In this document: one piece after another, positions 56,365 to 64,000 of the stretch
How positions within the stretch are numbered: the stretch's first letter is position 1
How the letters are laid out: every line of letters begins with the position of its first letter
NCBI RefSeq assembly: GCF_003355495.1
Contig: NZ_CP031337.1
Location: 2,423,001 to 2,487,000 of the forward strand
Direction of reading: 5' to 3'
DNA length: 64,000 bases
Source of the DNA: Crenobacter cavernae
Lineage (GTDB): Bacteria > Pseudomonadota > Gammaproteobacteria > Burkholderiales > Chromobacteriaceae
Notes under the pieces: model-generated
Seen by the model: only the letters and a program-made list of their open reading frames with translations
Told to the model about the DNA's origin: nothing
The model's database searches: none
Made by a program: the position numbers and the translations under genes

Positions 56365-59336
56365 CGGGCCAGGAGTCTGCGCGTCAAACCCAGGTTCCCC
56401 AAGACCTTGGTGCTTTCGTTCGCGTCGTCACCGAGTGGCTGAGCCGCAATGCCCGGGCAGCGTTCACCTCTGCCGTCGTTGGTGCCGCTCTTGGTTATGC
56501 AATAAACGCGCTCCTGCTCATCTTTGTCTACGGTGGCCACCAGGTGGCGCCCGGCGCTCTTGCGTTCGGACAAGGCAACGCCTTGTGGGGCTCGCTCGGC
56601 TTCGCCCTCGGCGGCATGGTGATCGGCGGATTGGCGGGCTACTGGCGCACGGTCGGCACTCAACGCTTTTTTCATGATCTGAGCGAATTCCCCGCCGCAC
56701 TCGGCCTCATTTTCAAACGGGACGGAGAGGCCGCTCGCGTTCACCTGCTGTGGGGAGCGGCCGTCAGCCTGGTTGCCGCAACCCTGGTCTCGCCCTGGGT
56801 CGGCCTCTTCCTCGCTGCGGGCCTGATGTCGTCGCTGCCCTCGATCCTGGGGCGACTGGTTTCGGCGCTGCTGCTTCGCCTGTGGTCGGATCTCGTCCGG
56901 CACGCCGCTCCGTCCCGAAGCCGGCACCCGGTGGGCGTGCCGGGGGTGACGGTCGGCTTGCTTGGCGGCGCCCTCGCCCTTTGCGTAGGCTTCGTTCTCC
57001 CCGGAGCCCTGCCCAAGCTCGCTTTCGCGGCGGCTTGCGCGATCGCGGCGCTGATACTGTCCCGTCGAATCCCTCCCAGCGCAGCCGCGCTATTAGCATT
57101 CGTGGAACTCGCATGGCTTGCGCTTGGCTTTATCGATCCTGCCTTCGCGCAACGATGCGTGCCGGGCGAGTGCGTGCCGGGCGAGATGGGGGCTTGGAGC
57201 GGAGAAGCCCACCACGGCGCGACAGTGGACGTGCCGGCGGTGCTCGGGCAGTCGGTCGGCGGCGGTCTCGCGGCCGGCTTAGGCGCAGGGCTCGGTGCCG
57301 GCGTCGGCAGCGTGCTCGGCGCGCCGATGGCGGGCGCCGGCGGCGGCAGCGGTCCGGAGCCCAAAGCCCCCCCATCGCGAGGCGAGACCGGGTTTGCGCC
57401 GCCGGACGGGTTGGCGACCCCACCGACAGTCCCCGATCATGACGACACGATGCCTCCACCCGATCTGCCGTGGACGGGCGACGCGCCGCTCACCACGCCC
57501 GCCGTACTCGATGGCGCGGGTGACCTGCCCGATCCCGACCTGCCTTGGCGCGTGCCCGACACGACGGTTACCGATGATGACGTCACAATACCTCCGCCCG
57601 ATCTTCCGTGGACGGGCGACGCGCCGCTCACCGCATCGGCCGTGCTCGATGGCGCGGGCGACCTGCCCGATCCGGATTCCCCCTGGCTGACGCCGGACAC
57701 CATCGGCGACCTGCCCGACCCATCCGGTGACCTGCCTGACCTCCCGGGGGCGACCACGATGGGTGACCTGCCCCCGGATCAAGCGCCCGGTGCCGGTGGC
57801 GAGCCAACGGCCGGGGCGCAAGGCAGGACGGCTGCCGAGCCGTTCCCGGGGCTTACCTGGTCGTTGGAGGACGACCACGCTGCGCAGGCCGAAGGGGCAC
57901 AGCAAACCCTCGACTTGCTTGGCGGCATGTTGACGGACGTTTTCTGGAATATCCCGAAGGGGCTGGGCCAGCGCGCAATCGCTGGGGCACAGGCGGGGGG
58001 CGAGTTTTTGACCTCTCCCGGCCAACAGGTGCGCGCCGTCATCGCGCTTGCCAGAGGCGGCATCGCGTTGGGACGCTCGGCCTACTCGGGCGCGCGCGCG
58101 ATAGGGGATGCGGTTGCGGACGCGATTGAGGATGCCACCACGCCCAGCAACTGGACGAATCTCGCTGGCGATCTCTGGCGCAGCCCCGGCGTGATCGTCG
58201 GCGACACGATAGGCGGCACGGTAACAGATACCGCCGCCATGGTGTGGAAAGGCCTGCACGGCGCTGTCGAGACCTCGTGGGACCGCCTGAAAGCCGCCGG
58301 CGACCGGACTCATGGGCGGGATGTCATCGACGGTCTCTGGGATGGGCTCGTCGGCGCAGCGATAGGCGTTACCACGGTCGAGGGGGTTATCAGCGGTGTC
58401 AGCGCGGCCACGGCCGGCGTGAGCAAGCTCGCCGGCGCGGCTAAGGGAGTCGCCGGGATTGGCGAGGCGGCGGCCCCGGCTTCCGGCATGCTGGGCGATG
58501 GCGTGGCGGCAGCCTCCGCCGCCGACGATGCCGCGCGGGCAGCGGCGCAGGGTTCCGGCCGTGGCGCCCAATTGGCGCAAGGTGCCGACGACATCAGCGC
58601 CTCCGGCGCGGCCTCCGCACTCGACGATACGGTGCCCCCGGGGCTGCCGGACAGCCCAGGCCCCGCCACTCCCCCTCCGGAAGCGCCAAAGGTCCCCGAG
58701 ATCAAGCATCTCACCGACCAACAACAGATCGACCTATTGGACAAAGCTAACGCCTTGCTGGCGAAAGCAGAGGCCGCGGAACCGGCCATTACCCAGAGTA
58801 TCCAAACCACCACGGAAGCGATGGGGGGCCAGATGGAGGGCTTGAAGGACCGCTTGAAGAGGCCGGGGTCCTTGGTGGAAAAGATTGCCAAGGATGCCAC
58901 CCGAAAAGGCCTCAGTGTTGAGGCCGCGGCGGACAACATCGCTGACACGGTCCGTTACACCTCAATCTTCCCGCCGGAAAAGCTCGCCGACGGCACGGTG
59001 GCAGTCTTGAAGAAATTTGCAGACGAGGGATACCAGATTGTCGAATTGAAGAACACCTGGCCCGACGCATTGAAATCCTACAAAGGGATCAATGCCCAAT
59101 TGCGTAGCCCAACCGGGCAGTTAATGGAAGTGCAGTTCCATACGGCAGAAAGTTTGTGGGCCAAGGGCCCGGGTACTCACCACCTATTCGAAGAGATGCG
59201 AAAGCTTATTCCCGCCGATCGCTCTAATCCCGCATGGGCGCTGCTTGATGATGAGCAATGGAAAATCTCTAATGCGTTGGCACGCCCGGACAAAATTGAC
59301 AAGATCCCGTCCATCCCGAAGAAGCAGGGGCCCTGA
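56355..59336 (+). CDS. Large membrane-anchored protein with C-terminal RelA/SpoT-like toxin domain
   Basis: 993 aa. Residues 1-290: five to six hydrophobic segments. 290-370: Gly/Ala-rich, membrane-like. 370-500: low-complexity Pro/Asp region with a 46-aa tandem repeat (each unit has PPPDLPWTGDAPLT). 520-760: helical region. C-terminal ~200 residues: EGLKDRLKRPGSLVEKIAKD, DTVRYTSIF (residue 864), KNTWPDALKSYKGINAQLRS and MEVQFHTAE (residue 924) resemble the (p)ppGpp-synthetase fold shared by RelA/SpoT and by toxic small alarmone synthetases. The toxin role is inferred from position: variable C-terminal domain, then small gene two bases later. Exact nucleotide product unknown. Confidence 0.7.
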   Translation: MGMTGQESARQTQVPQDLGAFVRVVTEWLSRNARAAFTSAVVGAALGYAINALLLIFVYGGHQVAPGALAFGQGNALWGSLGFALGGMVIGGLAGYWRTVGTQRFFHDLSEFPAALGLIFKRDGEAARVHLLWGAAVSLVAATLVSPWVGLFLAAGLMSSLPSILGRLVSALLLRLWSDLVRHAAPSRSRHPVGVPGVTVGLLGGALALCVGFVLPGALPKLAFAAACAIAALILSRRIPPSAAALLAFVELAWLALGFIDPAFAQRCVPGECVPGEMGAWSGEAHHGATVDVPAVLGQSVGGGLAAGLGAGLGAGVGSVLGAPMAGAGGGSGPEPKAPPSRGETGFAPPDGLATPPTVPDHDDTMPPPDLPWTGDAPLTTPAVLDGAGDLPDPDLPWRVPDTTVTDDDVTIPPPDLPWTGDAPLTASAVLDGAGDLPDPDSPWLTPDTIGDLPDPSGDLPDLPGATTMGDLPPDQAPGAGGEPTAGAQGRTAAEPFPGLTWSLEDDHAAQAEGAQQTLDLLGGMLTDVFWNIPKGLGQRAIAGAQAGGEFLTSPGQQVRAVIALARGGIALGRSAYSGARAIGDAVADAIEDATTPSNWTNLAGDLWRSPGVIVGDTIGGTVTDTAAMVWKGLHGAVETSWDRLKAAGDRTHGRDVIDGLWDGLVGAAIGVTTVEGVISGVSAATAGVSKLAGAAKGVAGIGEAAAPASGMLGDGVAAASAADDAARAAAQGSGRGAQLAQGADDISASGAASALDDTVPPGLPDSPGPATPPPEAPKVPEIKHLTDQQQIDLLDKANALLAKAEAAEPAITQSIQTTTEAMGGQMEGLKDRLKRPGSLVEKIAKDATRKGLSVEAAADNIADTVRYTSIFPPEKLADGTVAVLKKFADEGYQIVELKNTWPDALKSYKGINAQLRSPTGQLMEVQFHTAESLWAKGPGTHHLFEEMRKLIPADRSNPAWALLDDEQWKISNALARPDKIDKIPSIPKKQGP
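57450..57730 (+). repeat. Tandem 138-bp coding repeat in the toxin-like gene
   Basis: Two adjacent units, each encoding PPPDLPWTGDAPLT followed by AVLDGAGDLPDPD, differ at several silent and a few amino-acid positions. A partial third unit (DLPDPSGDLPDLPG) follows. Probably a flexible linker expanded by unequal crossing-over. Confidence 0.8.
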
Positions 59337-59338
59337 CC

Positions 59339-59578
59339 ATGTGGACGTACTACAAGCAAGACTACCCGAAGGGTGAGTGGGTGATCTTTAGGGAAGACAA
59401 TGGCCTTAACCCGCAGGTCTACCATCGCCAGCAAGGCTGGCGGCCCGACAGCGAGCTGCTCATCGATCTTCGCATGGGCGAAATCGACGAGAGCAACATC
59501 ATCAGCGAGGAGGAGGCTTTTCTGCTGATCGGGTCACTCATCAGCAACCGTGGACCAAGCGGCGATGAGAGTCCCTAG
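59339..59578 (+). CDS. Probable immunity protein for the RelA/SpoT-like toxin
   Basis: 79 aa, MWTYYKQDYPKGEWVIFRED at the start, acidic C-terminal half (MGEIDESNIISEEEA). It begins 2 nt after the toxin-like stop codon, the usual toxin-immunity spacing, and is small and acidic, as many immunity proteins are. No family recognised; the function is positional inference. Confidence 0.6.
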   Translation: MWTYYKQDYPKGEWVIFREDNGLNPQVYHRQQGWRPDSELLIDLRMGEIDESNIISEEEAFLLIGSLISNRGPSGDESP

Positions 59579-59595
59579 GGCGCGGCCGATGGTGA

Positions 59596-59829
59596 AGGCG
59601 TCAACCGATCGGAAACACTGAAACGCCACCCGCTCCCAAATGGTCACAGCCCCGAGATGGTCAATTGCCCAATTGCGGCGCGGCGAGCCCCGCGGGCAAA
59701 AAATTCTGCACGGAGCCAATGCCATCTGCTACACGAGAGTGCGGCAAGAGCCGCCATGGCGAGCGCGACGACCGCTTTCGCGACGCTTGGCCGGCGAGTG
59801 CAACTCACCAATCGAGGATTAGCCGTCTC
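59596..59829 (+). pseudogene. Degenerate zinc-ribbon segment ahead of the Imm35-like gene
   Basis: In frame with the next gene and open without stops from 59596. It encodes LPNCGAASPAGKKFCTE at 59665-59715, a zinc ribbon that has lost its first Cys (Leu in its place) and its last CxxC. No ATG or GTG precedes it; only TTG at 59665. Probably a leftover of the same ribbon module found three more times downstream. Confidence 0.5.
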
Positions 59830-61857
59830 ATGGTCACCAAAGAGCAAGCGCGACGGTTGGTTGAAGCCGAGGTGTGCAATGACGAGATTGTCATTGTCGA
59901 TGAGGCAACCATTGAAAAGCCCTGGGGGTGGGTGTTCTCTTATGCCTCCAAGACGTGGCTGGAAACAAAAGATCCCCGATACGCGATTGTGGGAAACGCG
60001 CCCATTATCGTCGAGCGGCAAAGTGGGAGGCTCATAGACACGGGCACCGCAATGCCTATCGAGCACTACATCGCGAATTATGAGCGTTGCGGCAACCCAT
60101 ACGGCCTGGACGCACCCGAAGAGTGGAGCGGCGAATTCGGCAAGGACGAGCTTTGCGATGCCCTGTTGAACGGCGCCGCGTCTTGGAACGCGCTGTCGCC
60201 GTTTGCCGAGGATCTGGATGCTCGTAGACAGTCAGTTGGCATGTCGGACGGTCCATCCGTCCCTTCGCTACCGCCGAGCATCGCTGCCATCCTCGCAAGA
60301 CCTGATCTGTGCATCACGCACCGGTTTGCCGGTGCATCGGTGCCCCCTGCCGTATTTTTCGCCTGCGCAAGCCATGCGGAGGGGCAGACGTTTGTCGTCG
60401 TCGCTCCCGAGCAGGACGGCCGATACGCCCTCCACGCCTTCGATTCGGCGGAGGCATACCTGGGCTGGTGGTTTTTCCGACTCTCGAGTGCATCGGATCG
60501 CGCTATTTCAAACGATCTGCCGCCGACGCTGCCCTTGCCAGCGTTCGTCTATGCGCTGCATGCCGTCGACGCGTACCGGCGGGCGAAATATCAGAGTGCG
60601 CTGAGCTACGGCGCGGCGGATTCGCTTCGCGTCGGGCAGACGGAGTTCATTGCCACCATGCGCGACGCGATTGCTCGCCGCGATCTGCGCTGGTTGCTTC
60701 CCGCCTTCATCCAGCTTGCGCCGGGCGTTGCCACGCTGCTGAAGGAGACGCCGATCGAACAGCTGGCCGTCCTGCAAGACGCCAAATTCCTGCTTGCACA
60801 GCACGATCAGGACGACGGTCGGGACGTTTTCTGCTTCGGCGACGCGGCCCAGAGGATGGGGAACGAGTTCATCGACGGCATCGGTGTCGCAGCCGGCTTC
60901 AGGTTCGAGGTGCTGACCGAGCTCGGCGCCTTGCCGCTGATCGAGGCCTTCCTGGCGCCGACCAGGCTCTCCAATCATCTGATCGAGCTCGAACCGGACG
61001 GCAGCGGTCTCGGCGTTGCCAAGCATCGCGCGCTGACGCAGCGGGAGCTCTATATCGCCCTCGCCGAGATGATCGCCGTCGCGCTGCTCCCCACCGCGCC
61101 CAAGGTCGCGTTGAAGCGCGCGATCCTCGCGACGGCCTCGACACAAGAGCAGCGCGACGAGGTCCTCGGAGTATCGAACGAACAGCGGGCGGCAGCGCCG
61201 GACGCCCGGCAGGCCTCGTCGCAGATCGTCTGCAGCCACTGCGGTCAAGCCAACCCGGCGACCATGAAGTTCTGCGGCCAGTGCGGAAGCCGGCTTTTAG
61301 CGGAGCCGAGTGTGTCTTCACCCTCCCCGGAACCGGGTACGCCGCCGGTCGAGCAAACCGGGAAGACGTCGACAATCGAGAGTGCAAACACCGCCCAGTC
61401 GGGCGAACCGGCGGCCGCTGCCGCTCCCGCCCGCACGGTCATGCCGCAATCGCTGACGAAATCGCCCACCTCGCCCGAGCAGCGGCTCACGGTACGAGGA
61501 TGGTTCCGTTCGCTCAAACGCGCGGAGTCCCGGGACGCCATGGTTGAACTCGAAGACATTTGCGCGCTTGCCGCTGTACTCCGCCATGTGCGCGATCAAA
61601 AGCTTGTTCCCGAAGAGACATTTAAAGCGCTGCATGGCGCTCTGCGCGTCAAAGGGCCCGAGGACACCCTCTGGACGGTGGGATTGGGATCCTTGAGCTG
61701 GAGCCGGCTCGCAAACGGAAAATGGGAGCCGGCCGATCCGCCGGAATTCGCGTTTTTGGACGAGAAGACGTTGAGAGCGATGACGGCGATATCGTCACAG
61801 TCCACCGCGCTATTGCGACCTGACGGCACTCGCAAATCGAACGGGGCGACACCATAA
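59830..61857 (+). CDS. Imm35/YrhB-like domain protein with a central zinc ribbon
   Basis: 675 aa from the ATG at 59830. Residues 1-95 resemble the YrhB/Imm35 immunity domain (VTKEQARRLVEAEVCNDEIV, DEATIEKPWGWVFSYASKTW, PIIVERQSGRLIDTGTAMPI). Residues ~100-440 are an unrecognised helical-rich domain. A zinc ribbon follows at 468-490 (CSHCGQANPATMKFCGQCG), then a Ser/Pro/Ala linker and a C-terminal domain of ~115 residues (about 560-675, VRGWFRSLKRAESRDAMVEL), also unrecognised. It lies 35 bases before the chaperonin-like gene. It may bind or regulate the toxin-like protein or its neighbours; this is inference. Confidence 0.7.
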   Translation: MVTKEQARRLVEAEVCNDEIVIVDEATIEKPWGWVFSYASKTWLETKDPRYAIVGNAPIIVERQSGRLIDTGTAMPIEHYIANYERCGNPYGLDAPEEWSGEFGKDELCDALLNGAASWNALSPFAEDLDARRQSVGMSDGPSVPSLPPSIAAILARPDLCITHRFAGASVPPAVFFACASHAEGQTFVVVAPEQDGRYALHAFDSAEAYLGWWFFRLSSASDRAISNDLPPTLPLPAFVYALHAVDAYRRAKYQSALSYGAADSLRVGQTEFIATMRDAIARRDLRWLLPAFIQLAPGVATLLKETPIEQLAVLQDAKFLLAQHDQDDGRDVFCFGDAAQRMGNEFIDGIGVAAGFRFEVLTELGALPLIEAFLAPTRLSNHLIELEPDGSGLGVAKHRALTQRELYIALAEMIAVALLPTAPKVALKRAILATASTQEQRDEVLGVSNEQRAAAPDARQASSQIVCSHCGQANPATMKFCGQCGSRLLAEPSVSSPSPEPGTPPVEQTGKTSTIESANTAQSGEPAAAAAPARTVMPQSLTKSPTSPEQRLTVRGWFRSLKRAESRDAMVELEDICALAAVLRHVRDQKLVPEETFKALHGALRVKGPEDTLWTVGLGSLSWSRLANGKWEPADPPEFAFLDEKTLRAMTAISSQSTALLRPDGTRKSNGATP

Positions 61858-61892
61858 GCCAGCCGTTGGCTCGAAACCTGGAGACTGAAGAG

Positions 61893-63611
61893 ATGGCCCA
61901 AGCTCAAACCGGGGTAAGTATGGGCTCACGGGAAAACATGCTGGTCGGCATCAATGCGCTGACGGACGCGGTCGCGACCACTCTGGGACCCAGGGAGCTC
62001 AAGCACGGTCTTTCGGCGGAGAGCACGTTCTATTTCAATGACCCCCAGCAGAGCGCCGCGGCCCAATGGGTCCTCGAGGTCGCGACCACGATGTCGGCCA
62101 TCGTCGGCGACGGTACCACCACCACGGCGATCCTGACACGCACTATGTATGCGCAGAGCCTACTCGCGCTCGCGCAGGGCCATGATCCCCAGAGCCTGAA
62201 GACCGGGATCGACCGGGCGGTGGACGCTGTCGTGAAAGCGCTGAGGAAACTGTCGCACCCCGTGCAGGAACCCAAGGAAATCGCCAGGGTGGCGACGATG
62301 GCGGCCGGCGCGGATGCCTCGCTTAGCGCCATTATCGACCGGGCTATGGCGCAGGTAGGGCCAGAGGGCGCGATCGCCGTCGGCGAGTCAGGGGAGCAGG
62401 AAACCACACTCGAAATAGTCACCGGCATGCGCTTCGACCGGGGTTATCGCTCGCCGTATTTCATCACCGACGTGGATCGGCGGGAGGTAGTGTTCGATTT
62501 CACCTATATCCTCCTGATCGATGGCAGGCTCTCGGAGGGGCCTGCGCTCATGCCAGTCCTGAACCAAGTGGTGCAGACAGGCCAGTCTCTCCTCGTGATC
62601 GCAGAAGACATCGACGGCGAGGCCCTGGCGACGCTCGTCGTCCAGAAGCTCACGGGCCAGGCCAAGGTTTGCGCCGTCAAGGCGCCTGGGTTCGGGGATC
62701 GCCGCAAGGCCATGCTGGCCGATATCGCCATCCTCACTGGCGGCCAGGTCATCTCAGGGACGACGGCGCTTATGAACGCCAGCTTTGCAGAGCTGGGGCA
62801 GGCGCGACGGGTGATCGTGGACGTTGACAACACCAGCCTTATCGAGGGCAGGGGTCCGGTACGCGCCATCGAGGCGCGGATCGCCGAGCTAGATACGGCT
62901 ATCGCTCAGAGCCGTAGCGACTACGACATCGAAAAAATACGGGAGCGCAGGGCCAAACTGGTCACCGGCGTCGCCGTCATCCACTGCGGGACAGCCTCCG
63001 AAGCCGACATGAAAAACACGCGAGCGCTCTTGGATGACGTGCTCAACGCCATCGAAGCCGCTAAAGAGGAAGGCACGGTGCCTGGCGGAGGCGTGGCCCT
63101 GATTCGCGCGCAGGCGGCGCTGGATGGCCTGCCGATGAATAACGAGGCAGAACAAGCCGGCGTCGAGGTCGTACGCCAAGCCCTGGAGGAGCCGTGCGGC
63201 TGGATTGCCAGCAATGTCGGCGTGGACCGTGCGGTGGCGCTGGACACGATCAAGAGCGCTCACGGCGCACACGGCCTCAATGCTGCCACACACCGGTATG
63301 AGAATTTGACGCGGGCCGGCATCGTCGACCTCACCAAGGCCGTCCGCATCGCTTTGGAAACCGCTGCGTCCGCAGCATGGCTGCTGTTGACCGACGATAG
63401 GGTTTTGACGCAGTCGAAGCCAATAGTTGGTCCAGCCGGCCCATCAGCGGCACCCAGCGCGACGGCGTCCCACGTGGAGGTGCCATCCTGTCGCGCCTGC
63501 GGGAAGCCGATGCGACCAGGAGAAAAGTTCTGCACGTCCTGTGGGGCGAAGGCGGTCCTTGCCGACTCGACGGTGGCGCCAGGCGCGGGGGCGGTCCGCG
63601 CCCAGGAGTAG
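61893..63611 (+). CDS. GroEL/Cpn60 paralogue with C-terminal zinc ribbon
   Basis: 572 aa from the ATG at 61893 (a TTG at 61866 is possible). GroEL landmarks: ALTDAVATTLGPRELK, VGDGTTTTAIL (catalytic Asp region, residue ~72), KAPGFGDRRKAMLADIAILT, EEGTVPGGGVALIRAQAALD and YENLTRAGIVDLTKAVRIAL. The stretch between the LGP and GDGTTT motifs is about 13 residues shorter than in GroEL, with NDPQQSAA where GroEL has the DGVSVA Asp. Apical-domain motifs (RFDRGYRSPYFITDVDRREV) are kept. The usual GGM tail is replaced by a linker and CRACGKPMRPGEKFCTSCGA, a double-CxxC ribbon (residues 533-553). No groES is adjacent. The next domain follows in frame beyond a TAG stop codon. Confidence 0.85.
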   Translation: MAQAQTGVSMGSRENMLVGINALTDAVATTLGPRELKHGLSAESTFYFNDPQQSAAAQWVLEVATTMSAIVGDGTTTTAILTRTMYAQSLLALAQGHDPQSLKTGIDRAVDAVVKALRKLSHPVQEPKEIARVATMAAGADASLSAIIDRAMAQVGPEGAIAVGESGEQETTLEIVTGMRFDRGYRSPYFITDVDRREVVFDFTYILLIDGRLSEGPALMPVLNQVVQTGQSLLVIAEDIDGEALATLVVQKLTGQAKVCAVKAPGFGDRRKAMLADIAILTGGQVISGTTALMNASFAELGQARRVIVDVDNTSLIEGRGPVRAIEARIAELDTAIAQSRSDYDIEKIRERRAKLVTGVAVIHCGTASEADMKNTRALLDDVLNAIEAAKEEGTVPGGGVALIRAQAALDGLPMNNEAEQAGVEVVRQALEEPCGWIASNVGVDRAVALDTIKSAHGAHGLNAATHRYENLTRAGIVDLTKAVRIALETAASAAWLLLTDDRVLTQSKPIVGPAGPSAAPSATASHVEVPSCRACGKPMRPGEKFCTSCGAKAVLADSTVAPGAGAVRAQE

Positions 63612-64000
63612 CCCTGTCCAGCCTGCGGGAAGCCGTTGCGAGCGGGCGCAAAATTCTGCACCTCCTGTGGGGCGAAGTGCACTCCAGCCGCATCACCGGC
63701 GGCTGAAAGCGCGGCTATTTCATTCGAGCTGCCGCAAACTGCGCTGAAGAGAATGCTCGCGATGGTGCAGTACGCCATGGGGACAGACGTAGTAGGGCCA
63801 CGGGAGGTCTTGAACGGGCTGCTGATGGTCGTCGATTCGCGCGAACTGCGGGTCATTGCGACCGACGGTCATCGTCTAGCGATGGCAACGCATCCGGTAA
63901 GCGCCCAAGAGGCGATCAGTCAGAAGATTGTGCTTGCGCGCAACACGGTCGTCGAACTGATGGAGTTGCTCGCCCAGCGCGACACCCCCGTCGCCATCGA
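63612..64000 (+). CDS. Zinc ribbon joined to a DnaN sliding-clamp central domain (partial, runs off window)
   Basis: The same frame as the chaperonin-like gene continues right after its TAG stop at 63609-63611. Residues CPACGKPLRAGAKFCTSCGA form a second ribbon, then a linker. Then comes FELPQTALKRMLAMVQYAMG, EVLNGLLMVVDSRELRVIA, TDGHRLAMATHPVSA and NTVVELMELLAQRDTPVAI, which match domain II of the beta sliding clamp DnaN. No DnaN domain I precedes it. No ATG or GTG occurs before the ribbon; the first usable codon, TTG at 63636, would remove the first CxxC. Possibly translated by readthrough, or a nonsense mutation split one long gene. Domain assignment is firm, gene boundary is not. Confidence 0.7.

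Noticed and set aside
55974..56927. 317-codon minus-strand frame across the start of the toxin-like gene
   Set aside because: Composition is typical of an antisense shadow and it overlaps the well-supported membrane segments on the plus strand.
57450..57730. Direct repeats considered as a CRISPR-like array
   Set aside because: Only two to three 138-bp units in frame within a protein-coding region, no short repeats with unique spacers.

Overview
This is a GC-rich betaproteobacterial chromosome segment. The unbroken run rpsB-tsf-pyrH-frr-uppS-cdsA-dxr-rseP-bamA-skp-lpxD-fabZ-lpxA-lpxB-rnhB, the hemP-type heme locus and the codon use fit Neisseriales (Chromobacteriaceae-like). That placement is inference. 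A 9-mer, TTGGCCGAG (or its complement CTCGGCCAA), recurs about 43 times by my hand count between 753 and 54876. It sits in genes and as inverted pairs between genes, as DNA uptake sequences do in Neisseriaceae, but it is not one of the Neisseria dialects I know.

Layout. 1-4629 (minus): heme acquisition operon hemP, TonB-dependent receptor, hmuS, hmuT, hmuU (cut by the window edge), with a Fur-like site upstream. 4799-19233 (plus): ribosomal protein S2/EF-Ts, UMP kinase, ribosome recycling factor, then undecaprenyl-PP, phospholipid, isoprenoid, outer-membrane assembly and lipid A genes. 19296-24375: a small protein, mobB, moeA, a ferredoxin, argE and a sodium-dependent transporter. 24586-29633: a large multidomain kinase/AAA/GAF/PAS/EAL signalling gene broken by two apparent internal deletions and a frameshift. 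29897-35002: amidase, GMC oxidoreductase, MBL-fold hydrolase and adenosine-specific kinase family genes.

35099-39368 is a chromosomal integron. intI runs rightward. attI lies at about 38107-38180 with two direct repeats. Four cassettes read leftward, each closed by a recognisable attC site. They carry a membrane protein, a 105-aa protein plus a possible 31-aa membrane peptide, a 95-aa protein with a collagen-like 308-aa protein, and a 166-aa protein.

39545-52163 holds a carnitine-degradation set: dmlR-like LysR and dmlA (D-malate/tartrate dehydrogenase), a BCCT transporter, Rieske oxygenase cntA, a semialdehyde dehydrogenase and reductase cntB. A heme-oxygenase-fold enzyme and a GGDEF/EAL protein are inserted in the middle. 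Two promoters in the set share GTTAAC repeats. 52385-55486: an XRE-PAS protein and a chemotaxis receptor.

56158-64000 (right edge) is the most unusual part. A 993-aa membrane protein ends in a RelA/SpoT-like putative toxin domain, followed by a probable immunity gene. Then come an Imm35/YrhB-domain protein with a zinc ribbon, a GroEL paralogue ending in a zinc ribbon, and, in the same frame after one TAG codon, a second zinc ribbon joined to a DNA sliding-clamp (DnaN) central domain. The 9-mer is absent from this region and from the cassettes, which suggests both were acquired. I saw no rRNA, tRNA or CRISPR array.
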